Assembly (NCBI GenBank): GCA_038255145.1
Contig: JBBSLP010000009.1
Span: forward strand, 1-64,000
Direction of reading: 5' to 3'
Length of the DNA: 64,000 nt
Source of the DNA: WHTX01 sp038255145
GTDB taxonomy: Bacteria > Actinomycetota > Acidimicrobiia > Acidimicrobiales > CAIXPF01
Part shown: one piece after another, positions 51,425 through 61,192 of the stretch
Layout: each line of letters starts with the position of its first letter
Numbering within the stretch: position 1 is the first letter of the stretch
Translations under genes and position numbers: made by a program
Notes under the pieces: model-generated
Databases searched by the model: none
What the model was told of the DNA's origin: nothing
The model's input: only the letters and a program-made list of their open reading frames with translations

Positions 51425-52168
51425 GTGCGCTACGAGGCCGTGACGGTCGCGACGCGCCGGGAGGGGGCCGTGCGCACCCTCACCCTGCCGGCCGGCCCGC
51501 TGTCGGGCCGCGCCGCGCGTGAGGTCGTCGCCTGGTGCGACGAGGTCGTGGAGGACCGCGTCGCGCGCGTCGTGGTCCTGCGCAGCGATGGGGCCGACTT
51601 CTGCCCCGGCGCCGCCGCCGACCTCGACCCGCTCGACGTCCAACCCGACCCTGCCTCCGCCCTGGCCCGCCTGAGGCCGCCGGTCGTGGCCGCGGTCAAG
51701 GGCCGCTGCCACTCGGTCGGCCTGGAGCTGGCGCTGGCCTGTGACGTCCGCGTCGCCGCGGTCGACGCCACCTTCTCCCTGGCCGACGTGCTGCACGGCC
51801 ACCTGCCGTGCTGGGGCGGCACCCAGCGCCTGCCCCGCGCCGTGGGCCACGCCCGGGCCGCGGCCATGGTCCTGCTGGGCACCGAGCTGTCAGCGGCCGA
51901 CGCCATCTCGGCCGGGCTGGTCTCCCAGTTGGTCGTGGACGGCACCGTCGACGAGGCCGTCGACGCGCTGGCCGACACCCTGGCATCGCTGGGCCCCCTG
52001 GCCCTGGAGCTGGCCAAGGAGGCCGTGCACCGGGGTTCGGAGCTGCCGTTGCGTGATGGACTGCGCCTGGAAGGCGACCTGAACCACCTGCTGGCGGGCA
52101 CCGAGGACCGGGCCGAGGGCCTGGCCGCCTTCTTCGCCAAGCGCCCCGCCGACTTCGCCGGCCGGTGA
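51425..52168 (+). CDS. Enoyl-CoA hydratase/isomerase-family protein
   Basis: This 247-residue crotonase-like protein has the oxyanion loop GADFCPGAAADLD and CHSVGLELALACDVRVAA, which carries the first Glu. The second strand reads ATFSLADVLHGHLPCWGGTQRLPRA, with Asp/Leu in place of the usual second Glu, so it may not be a simple hydratase. Its stop overlaps the GTG of the next CoA-transferase gene (GTGA), so the two are coupled. The substrate is unknown. Confidence 0.85.
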   Translation: MRYEAVTVATRREGAVRTLTLPAGPLSGRAAREVVAWCDEVVEDRVARVVVLRSDGADFCPGAAADLDPLDVQPDPASALARLRPPVVAAVKGRCHSVGLELALACDVRVAAVDATFSLADVLHGHLPCWGGTQRLPRAVGHARAAAMVLLGTELSAADAISAGLVSQLVVDGTVDEAVDALADTLASLGPLALELAKEAVHRGSELPLRDGLRLEGDLNHLLAGTEDRAEGLAAFFAKRPADFAGR

Positions 52169-53472
52169 CCACGTCCCTGCCCCGACCGACGGCGCGTCCG
52201 CTGGCCGGGGTCACCGTGGCCTTGGGGGGGTCGGGCACGGCCCTGGCCTGGGCCGCCCGCCGCCTGCGCACCCTGGGTGTCGACGTGCGTTCGGGTGGCG
52301 CCGGACCCCATGGCGCCGACCTGGCCGGACGGGGGTGGGAGCGGGCCCCCGGACTTCCCGCCGGCACCGTGCCCCTGGCCGCGGCCTACGCCCTGGTCGC
52401 CGCGGCCCTGGCCGGCTGGCGCAGCCAGCGCCGCCTCATCGTCGACCTCGACGAGGTCGCCGCCCAGGTCTACCTGCCCCTGGCCGTGGCCGCGGCGACC
52501 GGCACCCAGGCCGCGGCCTCACCATCGTCACCGCAACTGGTGGCCGGCGGTGCCCTGTGCGTGGACCTGGGTCCTGGTGACGAAGACGCCTACGCCCGCC
52601 TGGTCGAGGTCCTGGGGGCCGACGGCGACGACCCCGAACTGGTGGCCGCCGCCGCCCAGGAGTGGCGCTTGCCCGTCACCCCCTACCGCGATCGGGGACC
52701 AGCCCTGGCCCCCCGGTCCCTGTTGGACGTGGCCTTCCGGGCCTGCCCCACGCGCACCCCGCCGCCCCGGGGCGACGCCCCGCTGGCCGGGGTGGTGGTG
52801 GCCGACCTGACCTCGGTGTGGTCGGGGCCCCTCGCCACCCGCCTGTTGGCCGCGCTGGGCGCCACCGTGGTCAAGGTCGAACCCGATTGTCGGCCCGATG
52901 GACTGCGCGGCAGCCCCGGTGGCCACCTCTTCGCCGCCCTCGACGTGGGCAAGGACCACGTCGCCCTCGACCTGCACGACCCCGGGGACCACCGCACCTT
53001 CCTCGAGCTCGTGGCCGGGGCCAACCTGGTCATCGACAACGCCTCACCCCGGGTGGTGGGCAACCTGGGCGTGGACCACGATGCCCTGGTGCTGGTGCGG
53101 CCCGACGTGCTGACCCTGGGCCTGCCCGCCTTCGGGCCCGGACGGCCCGAACACCACTGGGTGGCCTACGGCACCGGGGTGCACGCGGCGATGGGTCTGG
53201 GCCGGGCCGCCGACGGCACCGCGGTCGCTCCCCTGGTCAGCTACCCCGACCCCGTCACCGGCCACGCCGGGGCCGCCGCCGCCGTGGCCCTGCTCGTGGC
53301 CCGGGAGCTGGGTCGGCTGCCCGCTGGTCGCGTCGAACTGTCCCTGGCCGACGCCATCGCCCCCCTCCTCGACGCCGGCCGTCCCACCCCGGACCCGCTG
53401 CTGGCACCCGACGACGGCCTCGGTGCTCGCCTTGCCGCCCACCTGCCCGCGCCCCTGGCCCCGGCGGGCTGA
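52165..53472 (+). CDS. CaiB/BaiF-type CoA transferase with a partial second domain
   Basis: This 435-residue protein has a catalytic domain beginning LAGVVVADLTSVWSGPLATRLLAALGATVVKVE (about 212-244), and the catalytic Asp is in SYPDPVTGHAG (about 357-367). Ahead of it lies about 200 residues beginning LAGVTVALGGSGTALAWAARRL, which looks like the first part of a CaiB Rossmann half. The arrangement is a truncated domain followed by a full one. The crotonase genes on both sides suggest a joint acyl-CoA pathway. The downstream crotonase starts 3 nt after its stop. Confidence 0.85.
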   Translation: MTTSLPRPTARPLAGVTVALGGSGTALAWAARRLRTLGVDVRSGGAGPHGADLAGRGWERAPGLPAGTVPLAAAYALVAAALAGWRSQRRLIVDLDEVAAQVYLPLAVAAATGTQAAASPSSPQLVAGGALCVDLGPGDEDAYARLVEVLGADGDDPELVAAAAQEWRLPVTPYRDRGPALAPRSLLDVAFRACPTRTPPPRGDAPLAGVVVADLTSVWSGPLATRLLAALGATVVKVEPDCRPDGLRGSPGGHLFAALDVGKDHVALDLHDPGDHRTFLELVAGANLVIDNASPRVVGNLGVDHDALVLVRPDVLTLGLPAFGPGRPEHHWVAYGTGVHAAMGLGRAADGTAVAPLVSYPDPVTGHAGAAAAVALLVARELGRLPAGRVELSLADAIAPLLDAGRPTPDPLLAPDDGLGARLAAHLPAPLAPAG

Positions 53473-53475
53473 GCC

Positions 53476-54189
53476 ATGGCCGAGGAGGTGCTGCTCGAGC
53501 TGGGTGACGACGGCGTGGCCGTGGTGTCGTTGAACCGTCCCGACAAGCTGAACATCTACGACCTGGCCATGCGGGACGGGCTCATCGAGGCCTTCACCGC
53601 GGTGCGCGACTGGCCCGACGCCAGGGCCCTGGTGCTGCGGGCCAACGGCCGCCACTTCTCCGCCGGCGCCGACCTCAGCGAGTTCGGCACCGCCGAGCAC
53701 ATCCTCGAGGGCCGCCGCATCCGCTGGGACCGCGACCCCTGGGGCCTGCTGTGGGATCTGCCCTGCCCCACCGTCGTGGCCCTGCACGGCACCGCCCTGG
53801 GCTCGGGCCTGGAGATGACGTTGCTGTGCGACGTGCGCCTGGCCGCTCCCGACACCCGCCTGGGCCTGCCCGAGACCAAGCTGGGCATGCTCCCCGCGGC
53901 GGGAGGCACCCAGACCCTGACCCGGGCCATCGGCCCCGCCGCCGCCCTCGCCCCCATCCTCTCCGCCGCCACCCTGACGGCGACCGAGGCCCGGGACCGG
54001 GGCATCGTGGCCGCCGTGATCGACGACGTCGAGACCGCGGCACTCGACGCGGCCCGGCGCCTGGCCCGTCTCGACCCCGAGCTGCTGTCGGCCACCCGCC
54101 GGGCCCTGCACGCCGCCGGTGACCTGCCCCTCGACGGGGGCCTGGCCGAGGAGCGACGGCTGGCCCAGCTGGTCAGGGGCGCCCGCTAG
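53476..54189 (+). CDS. Enoyl-CoA hydratase
   Basis: This 237-residue crotonase has both catalytic-type Glu residues: ALGSGLEMTLLCDVRLAA (first) and LGLPETKLGMLPAAGGTQTL (second). VAVVSLNRPDKLN and HFSAGADLSEFG form the oxyanion hole. It likely hydrates a 2-enoyl-CoA in the same pathway as its neighbours. It starts 3 nt after the preceding CoA transferase. Confidence 0.9.
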   Translation: MAEEVLLELGDDGVAVVSLNRPDKLNIYDLAMRDGLIEAFTAVRDWPDARALVLRANGRHFSAGADLSEFGTAEHILEGRRIRWDRDPWGLLWDLPCPTVVALHGTALGSGLEMTLLCDVRLAAPDTRLGLPETKLGMLPAAGGTQTLTRAIGPAAALAPILSAATLTATEARDRGIVAAVIDDVETAALDAARRLARLDPELLSATRRALHAAGDLPLDGGLAEERRLAQLVRGAR

Positions 54190-54248
54190 TCGAGCCGGGC
54201 TACCGTGACCCCGGTCATAGCCGAGGGGGTCATGGCCAAGGGGGGCTC

Positions 54249-56732
54249 ATGTCCGCGTTGGACCGCTATCGCGTCCTCGACCTGACCACGGAGCGAGGGT
54301 GGCTCTGCGGCAAGGTGCTGGCCGACCTCGGCGCCGAGGTCATCAAGGTCGAACCCCCGGGCGGCGACCCCGACCGCCATCGGGGCACGCCGGAGGACGC
54401 CCTGGCCCCCGACCCCCAGCGCAACCTGCGCTGGCGCTTCCAGAACCGGGGCAAGCGCTCGATCGTCCTCGACCTCGACGACGCCGCGGACCGGGCCCGG
54501 TTCCGTGGCCTGGCCGCGGGGGCCGACCTGGTGCTCGAGTCCTTCGATCCCGGCTGGCTGGAGGCGCGCGACCTCGGACCCCAGGACCTGTTGGCCGTCA
54601 ACCCCCAGCTCGTCGTCACCTCCATCACCCCCTGCGGCCGCACCGGGCCCCATGCCGGCTGGGCGGCCAGTGACCTGACCGTGGCCGCGGGCACCGGCCT
54701 CATGTGGCTGACCGGGGATCCCGACCGGGCTCCGGTCCGGGTCTCGGTGCCCCAGGTGTTCCTCCACGCCTCCATGGAGGCGGCCGTGGGTTCGCTCATC
54801 GCCCTCCAGGGGGCGCAGCGCCACGGCGTGGGCCAGCACGTCGACGTCTCGGCCCAGCTGGCGGGCATGCGCTCGCTGATGAACGCCCAGGCCTTCCACG
54901 TGCTCGAGGGGCGTGAGCTGGTGCGCACGGGAGCGTGGTCGGGCTACAGCCACGCCCGGTTCCGCATGATGTACCGCTGCGCCGACGGCTGGGTGGTGCT
55001 GGTGCCCCTGGGCGGCCAGCTGGGCGGGCCCCTGATGCACCACCTGTTCGACTGGGCCGCCCGCGACGGCCTGGGCGACCCCGACCTGGCCGCGGTGGAC
55101 TGGATCGAGATCGACTTCGCCGAGGTGGCGGCGCGGCCCGACGGCGAGGGGGTTCGCTTCTTCGATGCCGTCTCGGCCACCTTCGAACGGCTCTTCGCCG
55201 GCAAGACCAAGGCCGAGCTCTACCGGGCGGCGCTGGACCACCTGCTCCTGCTGGCCCCGGTCAACACCGTGGCCGACCTGCGGGTGGACGAGCAGCTGAC
55301 GGCTCGCGGCTACTTCGAGGTCGTGGCCGGCGAGGAGCACGACGGTCGGGCGCTGTGCCACGCCGGACCCTGGGCCCGGCTGTCGGGCACGCCGCTGTGC
55401 CCCACCGCCGCCGCCCCCACCACCGGCGAGCACACCGACCAGGTGCTGGCCCAGGCCCCCCGCCACCCGGCGCCCCCGGGTGCCGACGCCGGGACCCAGC
55501 CCGTGGGCCTGCCCTTCGAGGGCCTCAAGGTGCTCGACATGTCCTGGGTGGGGGTGGGGCCGATGACGGCCAGCTACCTGGCGGCGTACGGGGCCACCGT
55601 GATCCGCGTCGAGTCCTCCACGCGCCCCGACGTGCTGCGTCTGGGTCCGCCCTTCCGCGACGGCAAGCCGGGCATCGACAACTCGCACTTCTACGGCGAC
55701 TTCAACGCCGGCAAGCTCGGCCTCGGTCTCGACCTCAACCGGCCCGAGGGGCGCGAGGTCGTGTGGCGGATGATCGGGTGGGCCGACGTGGTCCTCGAGT
55801 CCTTCACCCCCAAGGCCATGCGGGGCTGGGGCCTCGACCACGCGGCGGTCGCCGCCCGCCACCCGTCGGTGGTGATGCTGTCGACGTGCATGCAGGGCCA
55901 GACCGGCCCCCGGGCCGACTACCGCGGCTTCGGGACGCTCATGGCCTCCCTGGCCGGGTTCTACGAGGTGACCGGGTGGCCCGATCGCGACCCGAGCCTG
56001 GTCTACGGCGCCTACACCGACTTCGTGGCCCAGCGCTTCACCACCACCGCCCTGCTGGCCGCCCTGGACCACCGCCGCCGCACCGGCCAGGGCCAGCACA
56101 TCGACGTGGCCCAGTTCGAGGCCGCCCTGCAGTTCCTGGGCCCCGAGCTGCTGGCCTACGAGGTGGACGGCCGCCTGGCCGCCCGCCACGGCAACCGCGA
56201 CGCCGACCGCTGCCCCCACGGCGTCTTCGGGTGCCGCCCTGAGGCGGGCCGCCCCGAGGGCTGGGTGGCCATCGCCTGCGAGGACGACGACCAGTGGGCC
56301 GCCCTGGTCGAGGCCCTGGGCTCGCCCTCGTGGGCCACCGACCCCGGCCTGGCCCACCTCGAAGGGCGGCGGGCGGCCGAGGACCGCATCGAGGCCGAGC
56401 TGACGGCGTGGACGGCCCCCCAGACCCCCTCGCAGGTGACGGCCCGCCTCCAGCCCCGGGTGGCCGTGGCCCCGGTGCAGGGTGTGCCCGAGCTGCACGA
56501 GGACCCCCAGCTCGCCCACCGGGGCTACTGGGTGCCCCTCGACCACCCCAGCTACGGCCGCACCCCCTACTCGGGTCTGCAGGCCCTGCTGTCGTGCACG
56601 CCGGGACGCTTGACCGGACCGGCGCCCCGGCTGGGCGAGCACACCTGGCAGGTCCTGACCACCATCGCCGGCTACGGCGACGACGAGGTGGCCGCACTGC
56701 TGGCCGACGGCGTGGTCGAGCTGGCCACGTGA
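54249..56732 (+). CDS. Tandem CaiB/BaiF-type CoA transferase (two fused domains, only the second with the catalytic Asp)
   Basis: This 827-residue fusion has domain 1 (about 5-400), starting YRVLDLTTERGWLCGKVLADLGAEVIKVEPPGG, and domain 2 (about 420-810), starting GLKVLDMSWVGVGPMTASYLAAYGATVIRVE. Domain 2 has the catalytic Asp (D591, in GAYTDFVAQRF), 22 residues before the RTGQGQH turn. At the same distance before HGVGQH domain 1 has Phe171 (VPQVFLHASM). So one half looks catalytic and the other structural. The two halves probably form the interlocked dimer within one chain (inference). An AGGGGGG ribosome-binding site precedes the ATG. Confidence 0.9.
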   Translation: MSALDRYRVLDLTTERGWLCGKVLADLGAEVIKVEPPGGDPDRHRGTPEDALAPDPQRNLRWRFQNRGKRSIVLDLDDAADRARFRGLAAGADLVLESFDPGWLEARDLGPQDLLAVNPQLVVTSITPCGRTGPHAGWAASDLTVAAGTGLMWLTGDPDRAPVRVSVPQVFLHASMEAAVGSLIALQGAQRHGVGQHVDVSAQLAGMRSLMNAQAFHVLEGRELVRTGAWSGYSHARFRMMYRCADGWVVLVPLGGQLGGPLMHHLFDWAARDGLGDPDLAAVDWIEIDFAEVAARPDGEGVRFFDAVSATFERLFAGKTKAELYRAALDHLLLLAPVNTVADLRVDEQLTARGYFEVVAGEEHDGRALCHAGPWARLSGTPLCPTAAAPTTGEHTDQVLAQAPRHPAPPGADAGTQPVGLPFEGLKVLDMSWVGVGPMTASYLAAYGATVIRVESSTRPDVLRLGPPFRDGKPGIDNSHFYGDFNAGKLGLGLDLNRPEGREVVWRMIGWADVVLESFTPKAMRGWGLDHAAVAARHPSVVMLSTCMQGQTGPRADYRGFGTLMASLAGFYEVTGWPDRDPSLVYGAYTDFVAQRFTTTALLAALDHRRRTGQGQHIDVAQFEAALQFLGPELLAYEVDGRLAARHGNRDADRCPHGVFGCRPEAGRPEGWVAIACEDDDQWAALVEALGSPSWATDPGLAHLEGRRAAEDRIEAELTAWTAPQTPSQVTARLQPRVAVAPVQGVPELHEDPQLAHRGYWVPLDHPSYGRTPYSGLQALLSCTPGRLTGPAPRLGEHTWQVLTTIAGYGDDEVAALLADGVVELAT

Positions 56733-56853
56733 GCTCGACGGGGGCCGTCCGCGACTCCGTTCAACCCGGCTCCGGCCTGTGGACTACCGTTCCCGGCGGA
56801 CGAACCGCCCATCCAGCACGCCCCTCCAGCACGTTGAGAACACGGGGATATCG

Positions 56854-58395
56854 ATGAACCTGGCCAGCCTGCTCGACCTGCCGGCGATGATCGCTCCCGA
56901 GGCCACCGTCGTGGTCGACGGCGATCGCACCATCACCTACGAGGAGCTGCGGGCCGACGCCGCCAAGGTGTCGGGCCTGCTCCGGTCCCTGGGCATCGAG
57001 GCCAACGACCGGGTGGGCATCCTGGCCACCAACCGGGTGGGCGTGCTCGAGGTCCTCTTCGGCATCGCCGCGGTCGGGGCCACCGCCGTGCCCATGAACT
57101 ACCGGGCCGGTCTGGACGAGGCCCGCCACCTGCTGGGCGACAGCGGCACCAAGGTGCTCTTCACCGAGAACCGCTACCAGCCGCTGGTCAACGAGGTGAA
57201 GCCCGAGACGCTCGAGCACGTGTACTCCTTCGACGACGGCTCCTACGAGGCCGCCCGCGACGGGGCCGAGCCCGACGAGCTGGTCGAGGACGTCGACGAG
57301 AAGCAGCTGGCCGTGCTGCTCTACACCTCGGGCACCACCTCGCTGCCCAAGGGCGTCATGCTCACCCACGAGGCCCTCACCGGCTACGTGATGGGGGCCA
57401 ACGACGCTGCGGACGGCGAGGACCACGGCCGGGTGCTGCTGGCCGCTCCGCTGTACCACATCGCCGGCATGACCTCGACGCTGAACGCCCTGTACTCGGG
57501 CCGCGTCACCGTGCTGCTGCCCCAGTTCGAGACGGCGGCCTGGCTGGCCGCGGTGCCCGTCTACAAGATCACCCACGCCTTCCTCGTGCCCACCATGCTG
57601 GCCCGCCTGCTCGACGACCCCACCCTGGGGACCACCGACCTGAGCTCGCTGGAGGCCCTCACCTACGGCGCCGCCCCCATGCCCCCGCCCGTCATCCGCC
57701 GGGCCATCGACCTGTTCCCCCGCACCGTGGCCTTCGCCGGCTCCTACGGCCAGACCGAGACGACGTCGACGGTGGCCGTCCTCGACCCCGACGACCACCG
57801 CATCTGGGACGGCACCGACGAGGAGCAGGCCCAGAAGCTGCGCCGCCTGCGCTCGGTGGGCCGGGTGCTCGACGACGTGCAGGTCCAGGTGGTCGACCCC
57901 GACGGCAACATCGTCGACGCCGGGGTGCCCGGCGAGGTGTGGCTGTCCACCTTCCGCAAGATGGAGGGGTACTGGGGGGCCAAGGAGAAGACCCGGGTCA
58001 CCGTGGACGACGAGGGTTGGATCCACACCGGTGACCTGGGCTACCTCGACGACGAGGGCTACCTGTACCTGGTGGGCCGGGCCGGCGACATGATCATCCG
58101 CGGCGGGGAGAACATCGCCCCCGACGAGGTCGAGGCCGTCCTGTACGAGCACCCCGACGTGCTCGAGGCCGCCGTGGTCGGCGTGCCCGACGAGGAGTGG
58201 GGGGAGCGGGTGGTGGCCAGCGTGGTCCTGCGCGAGGGTGCCCCCGGCGTGGACGTGCTCATGGACCACTGCCGCAAGCACCTGGCCAGCTTCAAGCGCC
58301 CCGAGCGCATCGTCGTCATGACCGAGCTGCCCCGTACGTCGACGGGCAAGCTGCTGCGCCGCGACCTGGTGCCCGTCCTCAGCGAGCCGTCGTAG
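56854..58395 (+). CDS. Acyl-CoA synthetase (AMP-forming, AMP-binding family)
   Basis: This 513-residue ANL-superfamily ligase has P-loop motif LLYTSGTTSLPKGVMLTHEAL (about 153-173), an A3/A5-like GSYGQTETTS, the A7-type motif GWIHTGDLGYLDDEGYLYLVGRAGDMIIRGGENI (about 388-421, split in use), and the catalytic Lys in PRTSTGKLLRRDL. It activates a carboxylic acid via an acyl-adenylate and CoA. Together with the crotonases and CoA transferases it probably feeds the module just upstream. The substrate class is not clear. Its end overlaps the convergent ATPase gene by 17 nt. Confidence 0.92.
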   Translation: MNLASLLDLPAMIAPEATVVVDGDRTITYEELRADAAKVSGLLRSLGIEANDRVGILATNRVGVLEVLFGIAAVGATAVPMNYRAGLDEARHLLGDSGTKVLFTENRYQPLVNEVKPETLEHVYSFDDGSYEAARDGAEPDELVEDVDEKQLAVLLYTSGTTSLPKGVMLTHEALTGYVMGANDAADGEDHGRVLLAAPLYHIAGMTSTLNALYSGRVTVLLPQFETAAWLAAVPVYKITHAFLVPTMLARLLDDPTLGTTDLSSLEALTYGAAPMPPPVIRRAIDLFPRTVAFAGSYGQTETTSTVAVLDPDDHRIWDGTDEEQAQKLRRLRSVGRVLDDVQVQVVDPDGNIVDAGVPGEVWLSTFRKMEGYWGAKEKTRVTVDDEGWIHTGDLGYLDDEGYLYLVGRAGDMIIRGGENIAPDEVEAVLYEHPDVLEAAVVGVPDEEWGERVVASVVLREGAPGVDVLMDHCRKHLASFKRPERIVVMTELPRTSTGKLLRRDLVPVLSEPS

Positions 58396-61192
58396 GCCCG
58401 ACCCCCGTGGGCGCGACGTCCCCGTGGGGGGCCGTGATCGGCGTCCCGTCCGCGCGCCGACGGTTCCACGCCTTGACCGCTTCGAGGACGGCGAGCATGG
58501 CCAGGCCAGCGGCGGCACAGAGGGCCAGGTCGGCCAGGCCGATCGACTCGAGGTCGAGGAACCCGCGCAGTGGTGTGGAGATCGCCACCAGCTGGAGTGC
58601 CACGACGACGCTGGCGATGGCCAGCATCACCGGGTTCGTCCGGAACCCGATCGAGCGGAGCGACCCGGTGCTCGATCGGGTGCCGATGGCCTGGGCCACC
58701 TGCATGAAGGCCAGGGTGGTGAAGATCATCGTCTGCCACCCGGGCCGACCGGTCTCCTTGTAGATGAAGCCGATGCCGAGCGACACCGCCCCGATCAGGG
58801 AGCCGATCCAGATCGTGCGCCGTCCGAGGCCGCCGGCCCACAGGCTCTGTCCGGGCCGGTGCGGGGGGCGCCGCATGACGCCGCGCTCGGCGGGCTCGAC
58901 GCCCATGGACAGACCGAGGAGGCCGTCGGTCATCAGGTTGAGCCACAGCAGCTGCAGCGGCAGGAGGGCGATGGCCGAGTCCATGTCACCGCCGGCGAGC
59001 AGGTAGGGCAGCGGCCACCCGAGCATCACGATGATCTTGCCGAGGTTGCCGGCCACGGCGAAGCTGACGAACCGGCGCAGGTTGTCGTAGATCACCCGCC
59101 CCTCTTCGACGGCGGCGACGATGGTGGTGAAGTTGTCGTCCCGCAACACCATGTCCGACGCCTCCTTGGACACGTCGGTTCCGGTGATGCCCATGGCCAC
59201 CCCGATGTCGGCGCGCTTGAGGGCGGGGGCATCGTTGACGCCATCGCCGGTCATGGCCACGACGTTCCCTTGCCGTTGCAGGGCATCGACGATGCGCAGC
59301 TTGTGTTCCGGGGACACCCGTGCGAACACCGAGACGCCGGCGGCCGCCTGATCGAACTCGGCATCGGTGAGGCGGTCGAGATCGAGGCCGGTGAGCACCT
59401 GGTCATCGGTGGCGATGCCCAGCTCAGCGGCGATGGCCTTGGCTGTCAACGGGTGGTCACCGGTGATCATCACCGGCCTGATGCCGGCAGTGCGGCACAC
59501 GGCGACCGCATCGCGCACCTCGGCGCGCGGCGGGTCGATCATGCCGACCAACCCCAGCAGGACGAGCCCGCTCTCCGCGTCAGCGGAGAGGGCGGCAGGA
59601 TCAGCGGCGTCCGCGGCGTCGTGCAACCGGACCGCGACGCCGAGCACCCGTCGGCCGCTGCCCGCCAGCCGGTCGTTGGCGTCGAGGAGGCGCCGTCGCC
59701 ACGCATCGTCGAGATCCACGGGCCCGTCGTCGCACCACACACCGACGGCCCGCCCGATGAGCCCGTCGATGGCACCCTTGACGAACGAGATCGGGCGATC
59801 CTGGGGGAGGCTGGCGAACAGCGCGGACGCGCCCTCGATCGACCCGTGCACGGTGCTCATCCGCTTGCGGCCCGAGTCGAACGGGTTCTCGCCGACGCGC
59901 ACGATCCGCGATCGAAGGTCGGCGATGTCGACCCCCGCCCCGATCGCGAGTTGCAGCAGGGCCGTCTCGGTCGGGTCACCGATGAGGACGAGCTCACGGT
60001 GCTCGTCCCGACCGACCTGGGCGTCGTTGCACAGCACGAGGGCACCGAGCAACGCCTGCGCCGCGCCCGGGAGCGCGTCGACCTGCGCAGCACGGTCCAC
60101 CTCGATGGGGACCTCGTGGTCAGCGACGTCGAGCATCGTCACCGCCATCTTGTTCTGCGTGAGCGTCCCCGTCTTGTCCGAGCAGATCACGGTCACCGAG
60201 CCCAGCGTCTCGACGGCCGGCAGCCGACGGATCAGGGCCTGACGGCGGAGCATGCGCTGGGAACCGATGGCCAGGGTGAAGGTCACCACCGCGGGCAGGC
60301 CCTCGGGGATGACGGCGACGGCCACGCTGATCGCCGTGAGCAGCAGGTCGGCGGCGGGTTCGCCACCGAGTGCGCCCATCACGACGACCAGTCCGGCGAC
60401 GACCAGCCCGACCAGTGCGAGCTGCTTGCCCACACGATCGAGTCGCTCCTGCAGCGGTGTGTCCTCCGAGCCCACGCTCTGGAGCAGCCCAGCGATCCGG
60501 CCCAGCTCGGTGGTCATGCCGGTGGCCACCACGAGGGCGACGCCCCGACCGGTCGTGACCTGCGTGCCGCTGTACGCCATGCACAGGCGATCGCCCAGCG
60601 CGACCCGCTCGCCGGCGATCGGCTCCGTCTGCTTGTCGGCGGGCTCCGACTCGCCGGTGAGGGTGGCCTCCTCGATGCGCAGGTTGGCGGCCTCGAGCAG
60701 CCGGACATCGGCAGGGACGATCGATCCCGCCTCGAGCTGGACGATGTCACCCGGTACCAGGTCGACGGCCGCCACCTCGCTCGTGCGCCCGCTGCGCACG
60801 ACCCGCACGGTGGGCACCGCCATCTTGCGCAAGGCGGCGATGGCCTGTTCGGCCCGGTACTCCTGGAAGAACCCGAGTGAGGCGAACAGCACCACGATGG
60901 CGCCGATCGCACCGGCCTCCAGGTACTTGCCGAGGAGGAGGGACAGCAGGGCGGCGCCGATGAGTATCAGCACCATGACGGCGGAGATCTGCTGCCAGAC
61001 GAGGCGCCACGGGCTCGTCGAACCACTGTCGACGAGCTCGTTCGTCCCGTGCTCCGCCAGTCGCTCGGCCACCGCGGCCGCGTCGAGCCCGTCCCGGGTG
61101 GCGCCGAGTGCGGCGAGGGCGTCGTCGCCGGTGATCCGGTGCCAACCGCCGTCCGACACCGCGTTGGCGGGAAGCGTGCTGCGTGTCGTCAC
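58379..61192 (-). CDS. P2A-type cation-transporting ATPase (Ca2+-like)
   Basis: This 937-residue membrane pump has the actuator motif TLTGES, the M4 motif VAVIPEGLPAVVTFTLAIG, the phosphorylation site ICSDKTGTLTQNK, MITGDHP in the P-domain, and TGDGVNDAPALKRADIGVAMG (hinge). The PEGLP of M4 and the length place it with P2A/P2B-like Ca2+ or Mn2+/K+ pumps (PMR1/CtpF group), not heavy-metal pumps. The GTG at 61192 has GGAGG six bases before it. Base texture in this gene (more CGATCG and GAT-rich codons) looks different from its neighbours, which may mean recent transfer. Confidence 0.92.
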   Translation of the reverse strand: MTTRSTLPANAVSDGGWHRITGDDALAALGATRDGLDAAAVAERLAEHGTNELVDSGSTSPWRLVWQQISAVMVLILIGAALLSLLLGKYLEAGAIGAIVVLFASLGFFQEYRAEQAIAALRKMAVPTVRVVRSGRTSEVAAVDLVPGDIVQLEAGSIVPADVRLLEAANLRIEEATLTGESEPADKQTEPIAGERVALGDRLCMAYSGTQVTTGRGVALVVATGMTTELGRIAGLLQSVGSEDTPLQERLDRVGKQLALVGLVVAGLVVVMGALGGEPAADLLLTAISVAVAVIPEGLPAVVTFTLAIGSQRMLRRQALIRRLPAVETLGSVTVICSDKTGTLTQNKMAVTMLDVADHEVPIEVDRAAQVDALPGAAQALLGALVLCNDAQVGRDEHRELVLIGDPTETALLQLAIGAGVDIADLRSRIVRVGENPFDSGRKRMSTVHGSIEGASALFASLPQDRPISFVKGAIDGLIGRAVGVWCDDGPVDLDDAWRRRLLDANDRLAGSGRRVLGVAVRLHDAADAADPAALSADAESGLVLLGLVGMIDPPRAEVRDAVAVCRTAGIRPVMITGDHPLTAKAIAAELGIATDDQVLTGLDLDRLTDAEFDQAAAGVSVFARVSPEHKLRIVDALQRQGNVVAMTGDGVNDAPALKRADIGVAMGITGTDVSKEASDMVLRDDNFTTIVAAVEEGRVIYDNLRRFVSFAVAGNLGKIIVMLGWPLPYLLAGGDMDSAIALLPLQLLWLNLMTDGLLGLSMGVEPAERGVMRRPPHRPGQSLWAGGLGRRTIWIGSLIGAVSLGIGFIYKETGRPGWQTMIFTTLAFMQVAQAIGTRSSTGSLRSIGFRTNPVMLAIASVVVALQLVAISTPLRGFLDLESIGLADLALCAAAGLAMLAVLEAVKAWNRRRADGTPITAPHGDVAPTGVGPTTAR

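Noticed and set aside
48938..51850. A 970-residue minus-strand frame spanning the crotonase and the transglycosylase region
   Set aside because: Only the last 260 residues are the real crotonase. The upstream part is the reverse of the transglycosylase and small-protein genes.
54186..56642. An 818-residue minus-strand frame over the double CoA transferase
   Set aside because: Low-complexity shadow of the plus-strand gene, with no family motifs.
58424..60880. An 818-residue open frame on the plus strand opposite the P-type ATPase gene
   Set aside because: It is also a shadow frame. The minus strand encodes all P-type ATPase motifs.
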